Assembly (NCBI RefSeq): GCF_011764425.1
Contig: NZ_BLPF01000001.1
Coordinates: 3,091,001 to 3,155,000 of the forward strand
DNA length: 64,000 nucleotides
Direction: 5' to 3'
Source: Phytohabitans houttuyneae
Lineage (GTDB): Bacteria > Actinomycetota > Actinomycetes > Mycobacteriales > Micromonosporaceae
Shown here: positions 25,299 to 32,569 of the stretch, one piece after another
Position numbering within the stretch: the stretch's first letter is position 1
Layout of the letters: each line of letters opens with the position of its first letter
The notes under the pieces: generated by a model
The model's input: only the letters and a program-made list of their open reading frames with translations
Databases searched by the model: none
Told to the model about the DNA's origin: nothing
Program-made: the position numbers and the translations under genes

Positions 25299-26201
25299 TC
25301 AGCCGCGGCGCCGTCGCGCAGCGGGTTGGTCACGCAGGCGGTGCGCCTCGACGGCGCGCGCGGTCACCTGGAACGCCTCGGTCGTGCGCTCGTAGGTGCG
25401 CTGGGCCACCGCGACGTAGATGAGGTCGAGCGCGACGAGCTGGGAGTGGAGCGCGGAGAGCGCGGCCACCCGGAACGTCGTCTCGTGCACGGCCGTGGTC
25501 AGCGTGATGTCGGCGGTCTCGCCCAGCGGGGAACGCTCGAACGACGTGACCGCGACGGTCAGCGCGCCCTGCGACGCCGCCTCGGCGAGCATCTCGATCA
25601 CCTCGCGGGTGCGCCCGCCGTGTGAGAGGGCGATCGCGACGTCGCCGGGGCCGAGGAGGGCCGCGTTGGTGAGCGCCTTGTGGGCGTCCTCCCGGTACCA
25701 CACCGGGATGCGGATGCGCTCCAGCCGGAACGCCATCTCGCGGGCGGCGGTGCCGCTGCTGCCGAGCCCGAAGAGCTCCACCCGGCCCGCCGTCGCGATG
25801 GCGTCGGCGACCCGCGCGACCTTGTCGAGGTCGAGGCCGGCCGCGGTCTCCTGGATGGCCCGGGAGTCCGCGCTGGCGATGACGCCGAGCACCCGGTCGA
25901 GCGGGTCGCCCGGCTCGATCTCACGGTCGATGTCGGTGTCCCACCGGGCCTGCTCCTGCCGGCCGATCTCGGCGGCCAGTGCGACCCGGAGCGCCGCGTA
26001 CCCGCGGAAGCCCAGCACCCGGCAGAACCGCGTGATCGTGGCGGTGGACGTGCCGGCACGCTCGGCGAGGTCCACGATGGACGCCTCCGCCGCCACGGCC
26101 GGGTCCTCCAGGATCTGCTCCGCCACGCGCTGGAGCGCATCGGGGAGCGTGGACAGCTCCATCCGGAGCCGGCCGATGACGCCCTGGGTCTGTACCGCCA
26201 C
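25299..26201 (-). CDS. MurR/RpiR family transcriptional regulator
   Basis: 300 residues: N-terminal RpiR-type helix-turn-helix (AERAGTSTATITRFCRVLGFRGY, about 46-68) and a C-terminal SIS domain (GLGSSGTAAREMAF, SHGGRTREVIEML) that senses a phosphosugar. The GTG at 26201 follows AAAGGA. As first gene of an eight-gene operon it is likely to control its own transcription; two similar AT-rich boxes flank the promoter just upstream. The usual ligand of this family in amino-sugar operons is a GlcNAc-derived phosphate. Confidence 0.92.
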   Translation of the reverse strand: MAVQTQGVIGRLRMELSTLPDALQRVAEQILEDPAVAAEASIVDLAERAGTSTATITRFCRVLGFRGYAALRVALAAEIGRQEQARWDTDIDREIEPGDPLDRVLGVIASADSRAIQETAAGLDLDKVARVADAIATAGRVELFGLGSSGTAAREMAFRLERIRIPVWYREDAHKALTNAALLGPGDVAIALSHGGRTREVIEMLAEAASQGALTVAVTSFERSPLGETADITLTTAVHETTFRVAALSALHSQLVALDLIYVAVAQRTYERTTEAFQVTARAVEAHRLRDQPAARRRRG

Positions 26202-26230
26202 CGAAATTCCTTTCGTCGTTGCTTTGTGAT

Positions 26231-26287
26231 GAAGAAAATTATGATTGGACGCCCCGCTACGTCAAGAGCGAGCGAAAAAATTTTGAT
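26231..26287 (-). promoter_or_regulatory. Promoter of the amino-sugar operon with two RpiR-type boxes
   Basis: On the minus strand a sigma-70-like promoter is readable: -35 TTGACG (26260-26265) and -10 CATAAT (26238-26243), spacing 16. Two similar AT-rich boxes surround it, ATCAAAATTTTTTC (26274-26287) and ATCATAATTTTCTTC (26231-26245). They are unusually AT-rich for this DNA and are good candidates for the binding sites of the RpiR-type regulator encoded directly downstream. Confidence 0.6.
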
Positions 26288-26606
26288 GCGCCGGGGGTGG
26301 CCTCACCCAGGCGTTTGACCACAAAGGACCAAGCGTGTGCTTACCGCTACGTTACGTAAAACATGGCCTGAGCCCACGCCGTTCATCCTTTCGGTCTGTC
26401 TAGTTTGGCCGATCGGACGAAAAAATGCTGGTAGAAAGCATGACCACCGATCACTTGGGGAACCTGTGCCCCTCAACGCACCTCCCAAGCAACTCCTACC
26501 GACAGTGATATGCGGGACGATGATGCGGGGAGCGAACGGTGATCAATCTTTTGACGCTTGGGGGAACGAGCGTGCCAGCGCGCGGAGCCGGTGAGGTGGG
26601 CAGGGC
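26288..26606 (+). other. Leader region of the sigma factor gene
   Basis: No gene recognised. Two GGGGAAC motifs (26457-26463 and 26561-26567) resemble the GGAAC -35 element used by ECF sigma factors and could mark an autoregulated promoter of the downstream sigma gene, but no matching -10 element is convincing. Confidence 0.35.
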
Positions 26607-27164
26607 GTGACCATAGTCGAGCCCAGCATGACCGCCGCCGAGCAGCGGCTGGCCGAGCTGGACGCCTCCTTCGAGGACTTCTGCCGGGACAACATCGTGG
26701 CGGTCGAGCGGTTCCTCCGGAGCCAGTGCGGCGACCGCGAGCTCGTCCAGGAGGCGGTGCAGGAAACGCTCATCACGGCCCGCGACAAATGGGACGTGAT
26801 CAGCGGGTACCAGAAGCCCCTGGCCTGGGTCTACAAGACCGCCCGCTACAAGCTGATGAACGAGCAGGCCCGCCAGCGCCGCGAGTCGACCCTCCCCCTC
26901 GAAGAGGTCTCGAGCGACCGCCTCGTCGCACCGCCGGCCGACTCCCGCGAGGCACAGGAGTGGCTCCTTCGCTGCCTGCGCCGCCTGCCCGAGCGCCAAG
27001 CGGCCGTGTTCGCGCTCGCCTTCGAGGGCTGGACCGATCCGGAGATCGCCCGGATCCTCGGCATGGCGGACAACACGGTCCGCTCGTACAAGACGGCCGC
27101 TCGCCGGCGGCTCAAGGAGCTCGCCGAGGAGGCCGGATTCACCGTGCCCGCCAGGGGACGCTGA
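26607..27164 (+). CDS. ECF-like RNA polymerase sigma factor
   Basis: 185 residues. Seen: sigma region 2 (FCRDNIVAVERFLRSQCGDRELVQEAVQET would be too long to quote whole; its key part is ELVQEAVQETLITA), region 2.4-like WVYKTARYKLMNE, and region 4 with LPERQAAVFALAFEGWTDPEIA followed by the recognition helix MADNTVRSYKTAARRRLKE. Region 3 is short, as in ECF sigma factors. No anti-sigma gene follows; instead a PAS-GGDEF-EAL gene starts two bases after its stop. The GTG at 26607 is used; ATG at 26628 is possible. Confidence 0.88.
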   Translation: MTIVEPSMTAAEQRLAELDASFEDFCRDNIVAVERFLRSQCGDRELVQEAVQETLITARDKWDVISGYQKPLAWVYKTARYKLMNEQARQRRESTLPLEEVSSDRLVAPPADSREAQEWLLRCLRRLPERQAAVFALAFEGWTDPEIARILGMADNTVRSYKTAARRRLKELAEEAGFTVPARGR

Positions 27165-27166
27165 CG

Positions 27167-29026
27167 GTGGACCTCGACGACATCCTGGCCTTGGCCGCCA
27201 GCCACCAGCCCACGGTCTTCGAGCGGGCCAGCGCGAGCCGCAACACCCGCTGGGTGCAGCAGCAGTACGCGCGGGCCAAGGCCGACGGCCGCGACCTGGT
27301 GGGCGACGTCGACCCGCGTGACCCGCTCGACGGCGACACCGGCGAGATCCCCCGGATCACTCGTACCGCGCAGCTCGCCAAGCAGGGCACGGTGCGGTGG
27401 GACGCGGCGACCAACGAGCTCGCCTGGTCCGACGAGATGTCACTGATCTTCGGCCGGGCGCCCGGCGTGGTGCGCCAGAGCCTGGAGACGCTCATCGGGC
27501 TGGTACACCCGGACGACGAGCGCCGCATCCGCGAGGCCGCCACCTCCGCGTGGCGCGAGCGTACGGCCACCGAGCTGACCTGCCGGGTGGTGCAGCCGGG
27601 CGGGATCACCCGCTGGGTGCACTGCTACATCGAGGTGCTCACCGGCACGGCCGGCGAGCCCACCGGCCTCATCGGCACCGCGCAGGACGTCACCGAGCTG
27701 GAGCTCGCCCGCCAGGAGCGGGAGCGGCGGGCCCGCCGCAGAGAGATCGTCGAGCGGGCGTCGGGGAGCTTCGGCCCCGGCACAGGGCTGCGCGACCGCG
27801 CGGGATTCAGCGACGAGCTCGACCGCGCCCGGCGCACCGGCAGCGGCGTACTGCTGATCGTGGCCACCGAGCCGCAGGGCGGCACCGAGCCGCAGCGCCT
27901 CTCCGAGGTGGTCGCCACGTTCGTCATGCAGGTGGCCCGCCGCGTCGACATCTGCGGCGTGCTCGGCCCCGGCGAGTTCGGCGTCCTCATGCCCGACATC
28001 GGGCTGCGCCCGGCCACGTCGATCGCACAGACGATGGTGGAGAAGCTGCGGGCACAGCTCTTCGTCGCCGGGCCGCAGGCGCTGCGGATCGACGCGTGGG
28101 GCGGCCTGGTCCGTTTCGAGGCGCACGACGAGAGCAGCAGCATCGACCTGCTGATCGACGCCGAGTCGGCGTGGCGGCACGCGAAGGAGAGCGGCGCCGT
28201 CCTCAAGGCGCTGCCCCGCCCCGCTCCGGCCGACGAGCGGCAGGAGGCGTGGCGCACGCGGGTGCGCGCGGCGGTCGCCGGCAACGGGTTCACGCTGTAC
28301 ACGCAGCCGATCCTCGACCTGCGGCTCAACCAGATCACCCGGCAGGAGATCCTGCTCCGCACGCTCAACGACGCGGGCAACCCGGTGCCGCCCTCGCCGC
28401 TGCTCGACATCGCCGAGCACGTCGACGAGACGCTGCCGATCGACCTGTGGGTGATGGACAACGCGTTCGAGCTGATCGCGCAGGGGCCGCCCACGCCGCA
28501 CTACCAGATCAACGTCTCCGGGCGGTCGCTCGGCGAGCCGGGGCTGCTCGGGCGGGTGCAGGACCTGCTGCACAAGCACGATGTCGACCCCCGCCGGATC
28601 ACGTTCGAGATCACCGAGACCGCGCGGATCGACAACCGGTCCGGGGCGCTCTACTTCGCGCGCGCGATCCGCGAGCTGGGCTGCCAGCTCGCGCTCGACG
28701 ACTTCGGCGCGGCGTACAGCTCGTTCATGTACCTGAAGTCGTTCCCCATCGACCTCGTCAAGATCGACGGCGCCTTCATCACCGACATCGTGAACTCCCC
28801 CACCGACCAGGCGCTGGTGCGCTCCATTGTGGAGGCTTGCCAGGCGCACGGTGTGCTGACCGCCGGCGAGTACGTGCGGGACGCCGCGACGATCGAGCTG
28901 CTGCGCGGCTTCGGCGTCGACTTCGCGCAAGGCTACGAGGTGGGCCCCCCGATGCCGATCGCCGGCGCGCCCGCGTCGTCCGGCACGTCGATCGAGTTCG
29001 ACCTGCGAATCGACTCCCCCGCGTAA
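27167..29026 (+). CDS. PAS-GGDEF(degenerate)-EAL cyclic-di-GMP protein
   Basis: 619 residues without membrane helices. Seen: a PAS domain about 65-185 (WSDEMSLIFGR, VHPDDERRIREAA), a GGDEF domain whose active site reads GPGEF instead of GG(D/E)EF, so cyclase activity is doubtful, and an EAL domain with EILLR in place of EALLR, INVSGRSL, EITETARI, LDDFGAAYSS, KIDGAFI and QGYEVGPP. Most phosphodiesterase residues (E, N, E, DD, K, E, Q) are present, so hydrolysis of c-di-GMP is plausible. The GTG start lies two bases after the sigma-factor stop, which implies coupled synthesis and perhaps control of the sigma factor by this protein. Confidence 0.85.
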   Translation: MDLDDILALAASHQPTVFERASASRNTRWVQQQYARAKADGRDLVGDVDPRDPLDGDTGEIPRITRTAQLAKQGTVRWDAATNELAWSDEMSLIFGRAPGVVRQSLETLIGLVHPDDERRIREAATSAWRERTATELTCRVVQPGGITRWVHCYIEVLTGTAGEPTGLIGTAQDVTELELARQERERRARRREIVERASGSFGPGTGLRDRAGFSDELDRARRTGSGVLLIVATEPQGGTEPQRLSEVVATFVMQVARRVDICGVLGPGEFGVLMPDIGLRPATSIAQTMVEKLRAQLFVAGPQALRIDAWGGLVRFEAHDESSSIDLLIDAESAWRHAKESGAVLKALPRPAPADERQEAWRTRVRAAVAGNGFTLYTQPILDLRLNQITRQEILLRTLNDAGNPVPPSPLLDIAEHVDETLPIDLWVMDNAFELIAQGPPTPHYQINVSGRSLGEPGLLGRVQDLLHKHDVDPRRITFEITETARIDNRSGALYFARAIRELGCQLALDDFGAAYSSFMYLKSFPIDLVKIDGAFITDIVNSPTDQALVRSIVEACQAHGVLTAGEYVRDAATIELLRGFGVDFAQGYEVGPPMPIAGAPASSGTSIEFDLRIDSPA

Positions 29027-29036
29027 CCCTTTTGCG

Positions 29037-29097
29037 GTTGATCAGGGAGTTGGTGGGTGTGTCGGCCGGTGTGTCCACCCACAGGTCCCTGATCAAC
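29037..29097. terminator. Long palindrome, possible terminator
   Basis: GTTGATCAGGGA (29037-29048) pairs perfectly with TCCCTGATCAAC (29086-29097); inside, GTGGGTG (29053-29059) pairs with CACCCAC (29076-29082). It separates the EAL gene from pta. There is no T-run, so it may be a structure-only terminator or a repeat element; the palindrome at 54665 has a similar build but different sequence. Confidence 0.5.
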
Positions 29098-29145
29098 GCC
29101 CCGGGTGGCCGGGGCGGGCGGGGGCGCTGGAAATAGGGTGGGTGG

Positions 29146-31203
29146 GTGACACGAAGCGTCTACGTTGCCGGGCTGGGGCCGGGTGGCGGCAAGTCGACGA
29201 TCGCGCTCGGCCTGGCCGAGCTGCTCTCCCGGCAGGTGGAGGGCATCGGCGTGTTCCGGCCGCTCGCTCCCAGCGCCGAGGGCGGGCGGGACGCGATCCT
29301 CGACCTGCTGCGCGAGCGGTACCGGATCGAGGACCCGTACGAGGACCTCTACGGGGCCACCTACTCCGAAGCGGGTGAGCTGATTTCCGCCGGGCGGCGG
29401 GAGGAGCTGATCGCGCTGATCGTCGGGCGCTACCGGGAGGTGGAGCGGCGGCACAAGGCGATGGTGATCGTCGGCAACGGCCTGCGGGCCGACGACGAGA
29501 CCGACGAGCTGGCGTTCAACGCGCGCCTGGCCAACGAGTTCAGCAGCGTGGTCGTGGCCGTGGTCGACGGCCTGGAGCAGGACCCGGAGGAGATCGCCAC
29601 CGCAGCCAGCGGCGGCTACCACGGGCTGAGTGACCTCGGCGCCACCGTGCTCGCGGTGATCGCCAACCGGGTGCCGCCGGGGACCGAGATGCCCGAGCTG
29701 CCCGTGCCGGCGTACGCGGTCCCTGAGGTGCCGACCGTCTCCGCGCCCACCGTCGCCGAGATCGCCGCTGGGTTGGGCGCGACCCGCCTGACCGGCGACG
29801 ACGCCGCGCTCGACCGGGACGTGCTCGACTTCGTCGTCGGCGCGGCGCACGTGCCGCTGATGCTGGAGCACCTGACCGACGGCTGCCTGCTGATCATGCC
29901 GGGCGACCGGGACGACCTGCTCGTGGCCGCCGGCGCGGCGCGGGCGGCCGGCACGCCCGCCATCGCCGGCGTGGTGCTCACCCTCGGTGTACGGCCCGAT
30001 CCCCGCGCGATGCGGCTCGTGGAGTCGCTCGGCGCCGGGCTTGCCGTGCTCTCGGTGGCGACCGACAGCTACCACACCGTCGAGGCAATCGGCCGCATCG
30101 AGGGGCGTCCCACCGCCGCCAGCCCGCGCAAGGTGGAGGCGGCGATCGGCGCGTTCGAGTCCAGTGTGGACAACGAGGAGCTGATGCGCCGGCTGGACGT
30201 GGCGCGGGCGCCGCGCGTGACGCCGCTGATGTTCGAGTACGAGCTGATCGACCGCGCCCGCCTGGAGCGCCGCCACCTCGTGCTCCCCGAGGGCACCGAG
30301 GAGCGGATCCTGCGCGCCACCGAGACGCTGCTTCGGCGTGGCGTGGCCGACCTCACGCTCCTCGGCGACCCGGACGAGATCGCGCGCAAGGCCAAGGACC
30401 TCGGGCTCGACATCGCGGGCGCCTCCATCGTGGACCCGGCGGCGAGCCAGTGGCTGGACGAGTTCGCCGGGATGTACGCCGAGATCCGCCGGCACAAGGG
30501 CGTCACCCTCGACCTGGCCCGCGACGTGGTGCGGGACGTGAGCTACTTCGGCACGATGATGGTGCACACCGGGCGGGCGGACGGCATGGTCTCCGGCGCC
30601 ACGCACACGACCGCGGCGACGATCCGGCCGGCCTTCGAGATCATCAAGACGGTGCCGGACGTGTCGGTGGCCTCCAGCGTCTTCCTGATGCTGCTGGCCG
30701 ACCGCGTGCTCGTGTACGGCGACTGCGCGGTCAACCCCGACCCGGACGCCGCGCAGCTCGCCGACATCGCACTGTCCTCCGCGGACACCGCCGCGCGCTT
30801 CGGCGTCGAGCCGAGGGTGGCGATGCTCTCCTACTCGACCGGCTCGTCCGGCGCGGGCGCCGACGTGGAGAAGGTCGCGGCCGCCACCGCTCTCGTCCGG
30901 GAGCGCCGGCCGGACCTGCCCGTGGAGGGTCCGATCCAGTACGACGCGGCGGTGGACCCCGGCGTCGCCCGCACGAAGCTGCCCGGCAGCACGGTCGCCG
31001 GCTACGCGACGGTCTTCATCTTCCCGGACCTGAACACGGGCAACAACACGTACAAGGCGGTGCAGCGCACGGCGGGAGCGGTGGCGGTCGGCCCGGTGAT
31101 GCAGGGGCTGCGGCGGCCGGTGAACGACCTCAGCCGCGGGGCGACCGTCAAGGACATCGTCAACACGGTCGCCATCACGGCGATCCAGGCGGCCACGTCG
31201 TGA
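29146..31203 (+). CDS. pta: Phosphate acetyltransferase
   Basis: 685-residue long-form Pta that interconverts acetyl-CoA and acetyl phosphate. Seen: an N-terminal P-loop domain (GPGGGKST at 11-18), a middle DRTGG-like domain, and the C-terminal catalytic domain beginning near 360 (RRHLVLPEGTEERILRA, MVHTGRADGMVSGA, SYSTGSSGAG). It starts with GTG at 29146, and its stop overlaps the start of ackA, the usual acetate-overflow pair. Confidence 0.96.
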   Translation: MTRSVYVAGLGPGGGKSTIALGLAELLSRQVEGIGVFRPLAPSAEGGRDAILDLLRERYRIEDPYEDLYGATYSEAGELISAGRREELIALIVGRYREVERRHKAMVIVGNGLRADDETDELAFNARLANEFSSVVVAVVDGLEQDPEEIATAASGGYHGLSDLGATVLAVIANRVPPGTEMPELPVPAYAVPEVPTVSAPTVAEIAAGLGATRLTGDDAALDRDVLDFVVGAAHVPLMLEHLTDGCLLIMPGDRDDLLVAAGAARAAGTPAIAGVVLTLGVRPDPRAMRLVESLGAGLAVLSVATDSYHTVEAIGRIEGRPTAASPRKVEAAIGAFESSVDNEELMRRLDVARAPRVTPLMFEYELIDRARLERRHLVLPEGTEERILRATETLLRRGVADLTLLGDPDEIARKAKDLGLDIAGASIVDPAASQWLDEFAGMYAEIRRHKGVTLDLARDVVRDVSYFGTMMVHTGRADGMVSGATHTTAATIRPAFEIIKTVPDVSVASSVFLMLLADRVLVYGDCAVNPDPDAAQLADIALSSADTAARFGVEPRVAMLSYSTGSSGAGADVEKVAAATALVRERRPDLPVEGPIQYDAAVDPGVARTKLPGSTVAGYATVFIFPDLNTGNNTYKAVQRTAGAVAVGPVMQGLRRPVNDLSRGATVKDIVNTVAITAIQAATS

Positions 31204-32315
31204 AGATCCTCGTACTCAACAGCGGCTCGTCGAGCGTCAAGTACCGCCTCTACGCGGACGAGCAGACAGTCGACAAGGGAGTCGTCGAGCGGGTCACCGA
31301 CCACGACGCCGCCCTCGCCGAGGTGACCGAGCGGCTCGACCTTTCCGATCTGGACGGTGTGGGACATCGGGTGGTCCACGGTGGACTGCGGTTCAGCGAG
31401 CCGACTCTTGTCACCGACGAGGTCGTCGCGGCCGTACGGGAGCTGATCCCGCTCGCGCCCCTGCACAACCCGGCCAACCTCGCCGGCATCGAGGTGGCGC
31501 GCCGCCGCCTTCCCGGCGTGCCGCAGGTCGCCGTGTTCGACACGGCGTTCCACCGCACGCTGCCCGAGGAGGCGGCCACCTACGCCATCGACGCGGACCT
31601 GGCGCGTGAGCACGGCGTGCACCGGTACGGCTTTCACGGCACCTCCCACGCGTACGTCTCGCGGCGCGTCGCAGCCCTCCTCGGGCGTCCACTGGAGACG
31701 GTCAACACGATCACGCTGCACCTCGGCAACGGGGCGAGCGTGTGCGCCGTCGAGGGTGGACGGTCGGTCGCGACGTCGATGGGGCTCACGCCGTTGCAGG
31801 GCCTGGTGATGGGCACCCGATCGGGTGACATCGACCCGGGCGTGCTCGTCTACCTGGCGCGCAACGCGGGGATGGGCGTGGACGACCTCGACGACCTGCT
31901 CAACCACCGCAGCGGGCTCCAGGGGCTGGCCGGCGCCGGCGACATGCGGGAGGTGCTGAGCCGCCGCGCCGCGGGCGACCGGGCCGCCACGCTCGCGCTC
32001 GCCGTGTACTGCCGGCGGATCAAGGAGTATGTGGGCGGGTACTACGCGGTGCTCGGCCGCCTCGACGCGATCGCGTTCACGGCCGGGGTGGGCGAGCGGG
32101 CGGCGGCGGTGCGTGCCGAGTCGCTGGCAGGCCTGTCACGGCTGGGTATCGAGGTGGACACGGAGCGCAACGAGCGGGTCGAAGAAGGCATCATCTCGCC
32201 GGACGGTGCGCCGGTCACGGTGCTCGTGGTGCCGACCGACGAAGAGCTGGAGATCGCTACGCAGGCGCGCGGCGTGATCGTGACCGGATCAGCCCGCGGC
32301 GAGGAAGGCGACTAG
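31200..32315 (+). CDS. ackA: Acetate kinase
   Basis: 371-residue ASKHA-fold kinase that makes acetate and ATP from acetyl phosphate. Seen: NSGSSSVK at residues 7-14, FHGTSHAYV and GNGASVCAV loops, TRSGDIDPG, and FTAGVGE. Slightly shorter than the common 390-400 residues but with all motifs. GTG start at 31200 overlaps the pta stop. The last 27 bases overlap the end of a small gene on the other strand. Confidence 0.96.
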   Translation: MKILVLNSGSSSVKYRLYADEQTVDKGVVERVTDHDAALAEVTERLDLSDLDGVGHRVVHGGLRFSEPTLVTDEVVAAVRELIPLAPLHNPANLAGIEVARRRLPGVPQVAVFDTAFHRTLPEEAATYAIDADLAREHGVHRYGFHGTSHAYVSRRVAALLGRPLETVNTITLHLGNGASVCAVEGGRSVATSMGLTPLQGLVMGTRSGDIDPGVLVYLARNAGMGVDDLDDLLNHRSGLQGLAGAGDMREVLSRRAAGDRAATLALAVYCRRIKEYVGGYYAVLGRLDAIAFTAGVGERAAAVRAESLAGLSRLGIEVDTERNERVEEGIISPDGAPVTVLVVPTDEELEIATQARGVIVTGSARGEEGD

Positions 32316-32453
32316 CGCGATCAGGATCGCGGCCAGCACCGCGATGCCGATGATCAGAGGCAGGCGGGACGGCGCCGCCTCGGCCTCCGGGCTCTGCGCG
32401 AAGGAGCGGAACGCCTCGGTGTTTCCGCTCGGGTCCACGTACTCGTCAGACAT
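32289..32453 (-). CDS. Small single-helix membrane protein
   Basis: 54 residues: a charged N-terminal half (SDEYVDPSGNTEAFRSFAQ) and one C-terminal transmembrane helix (LPLIIGIAVLAAILIALVAF) ending in LAAG. Codon use fits a coding frame, and an ATG at 32453 (or 32459) is available. The 3' end overlaps ackA. No function can be given; tail-anchored peptides of this type are common in actinomycetes. Confidence 0.6.
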   Translation of the reverse strand: MSDEYVDPSGNTEAFRSFAQSPEAEAAPSRLPLIIGIAVLAAILIALVAFLAAG

Positions 32454-32467
32454 GGCCATGACCATAG

Positions 32468-32491
32468 CGTGGTAGGGCAGGCCCTACCACG
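32468..32491. promoter_or_regulatory. Perfect 11-bp inverted repeat before the MMPL gene
   Basis: CGTGGTAGGGC, AG, GCCCTACCACG. It lies between the divergent starts of the small membrane protein and the MMPL exporter, and a second repeat, CCCCAC with GTGGGG, follows at 32505-32522. The symmetry and place suit a repressor operator, for example of a TetR-type regulator encoded elsewhere. Confidence 0.5.
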
Positions 32492-32569
32492 AACGCGCGG
32501 CAGTCCCCACCAGAAAGTGGGGTGTGCGCTGGATCGAGGTGGATCAGCCCCGCTCATAGCGTCATGGAC

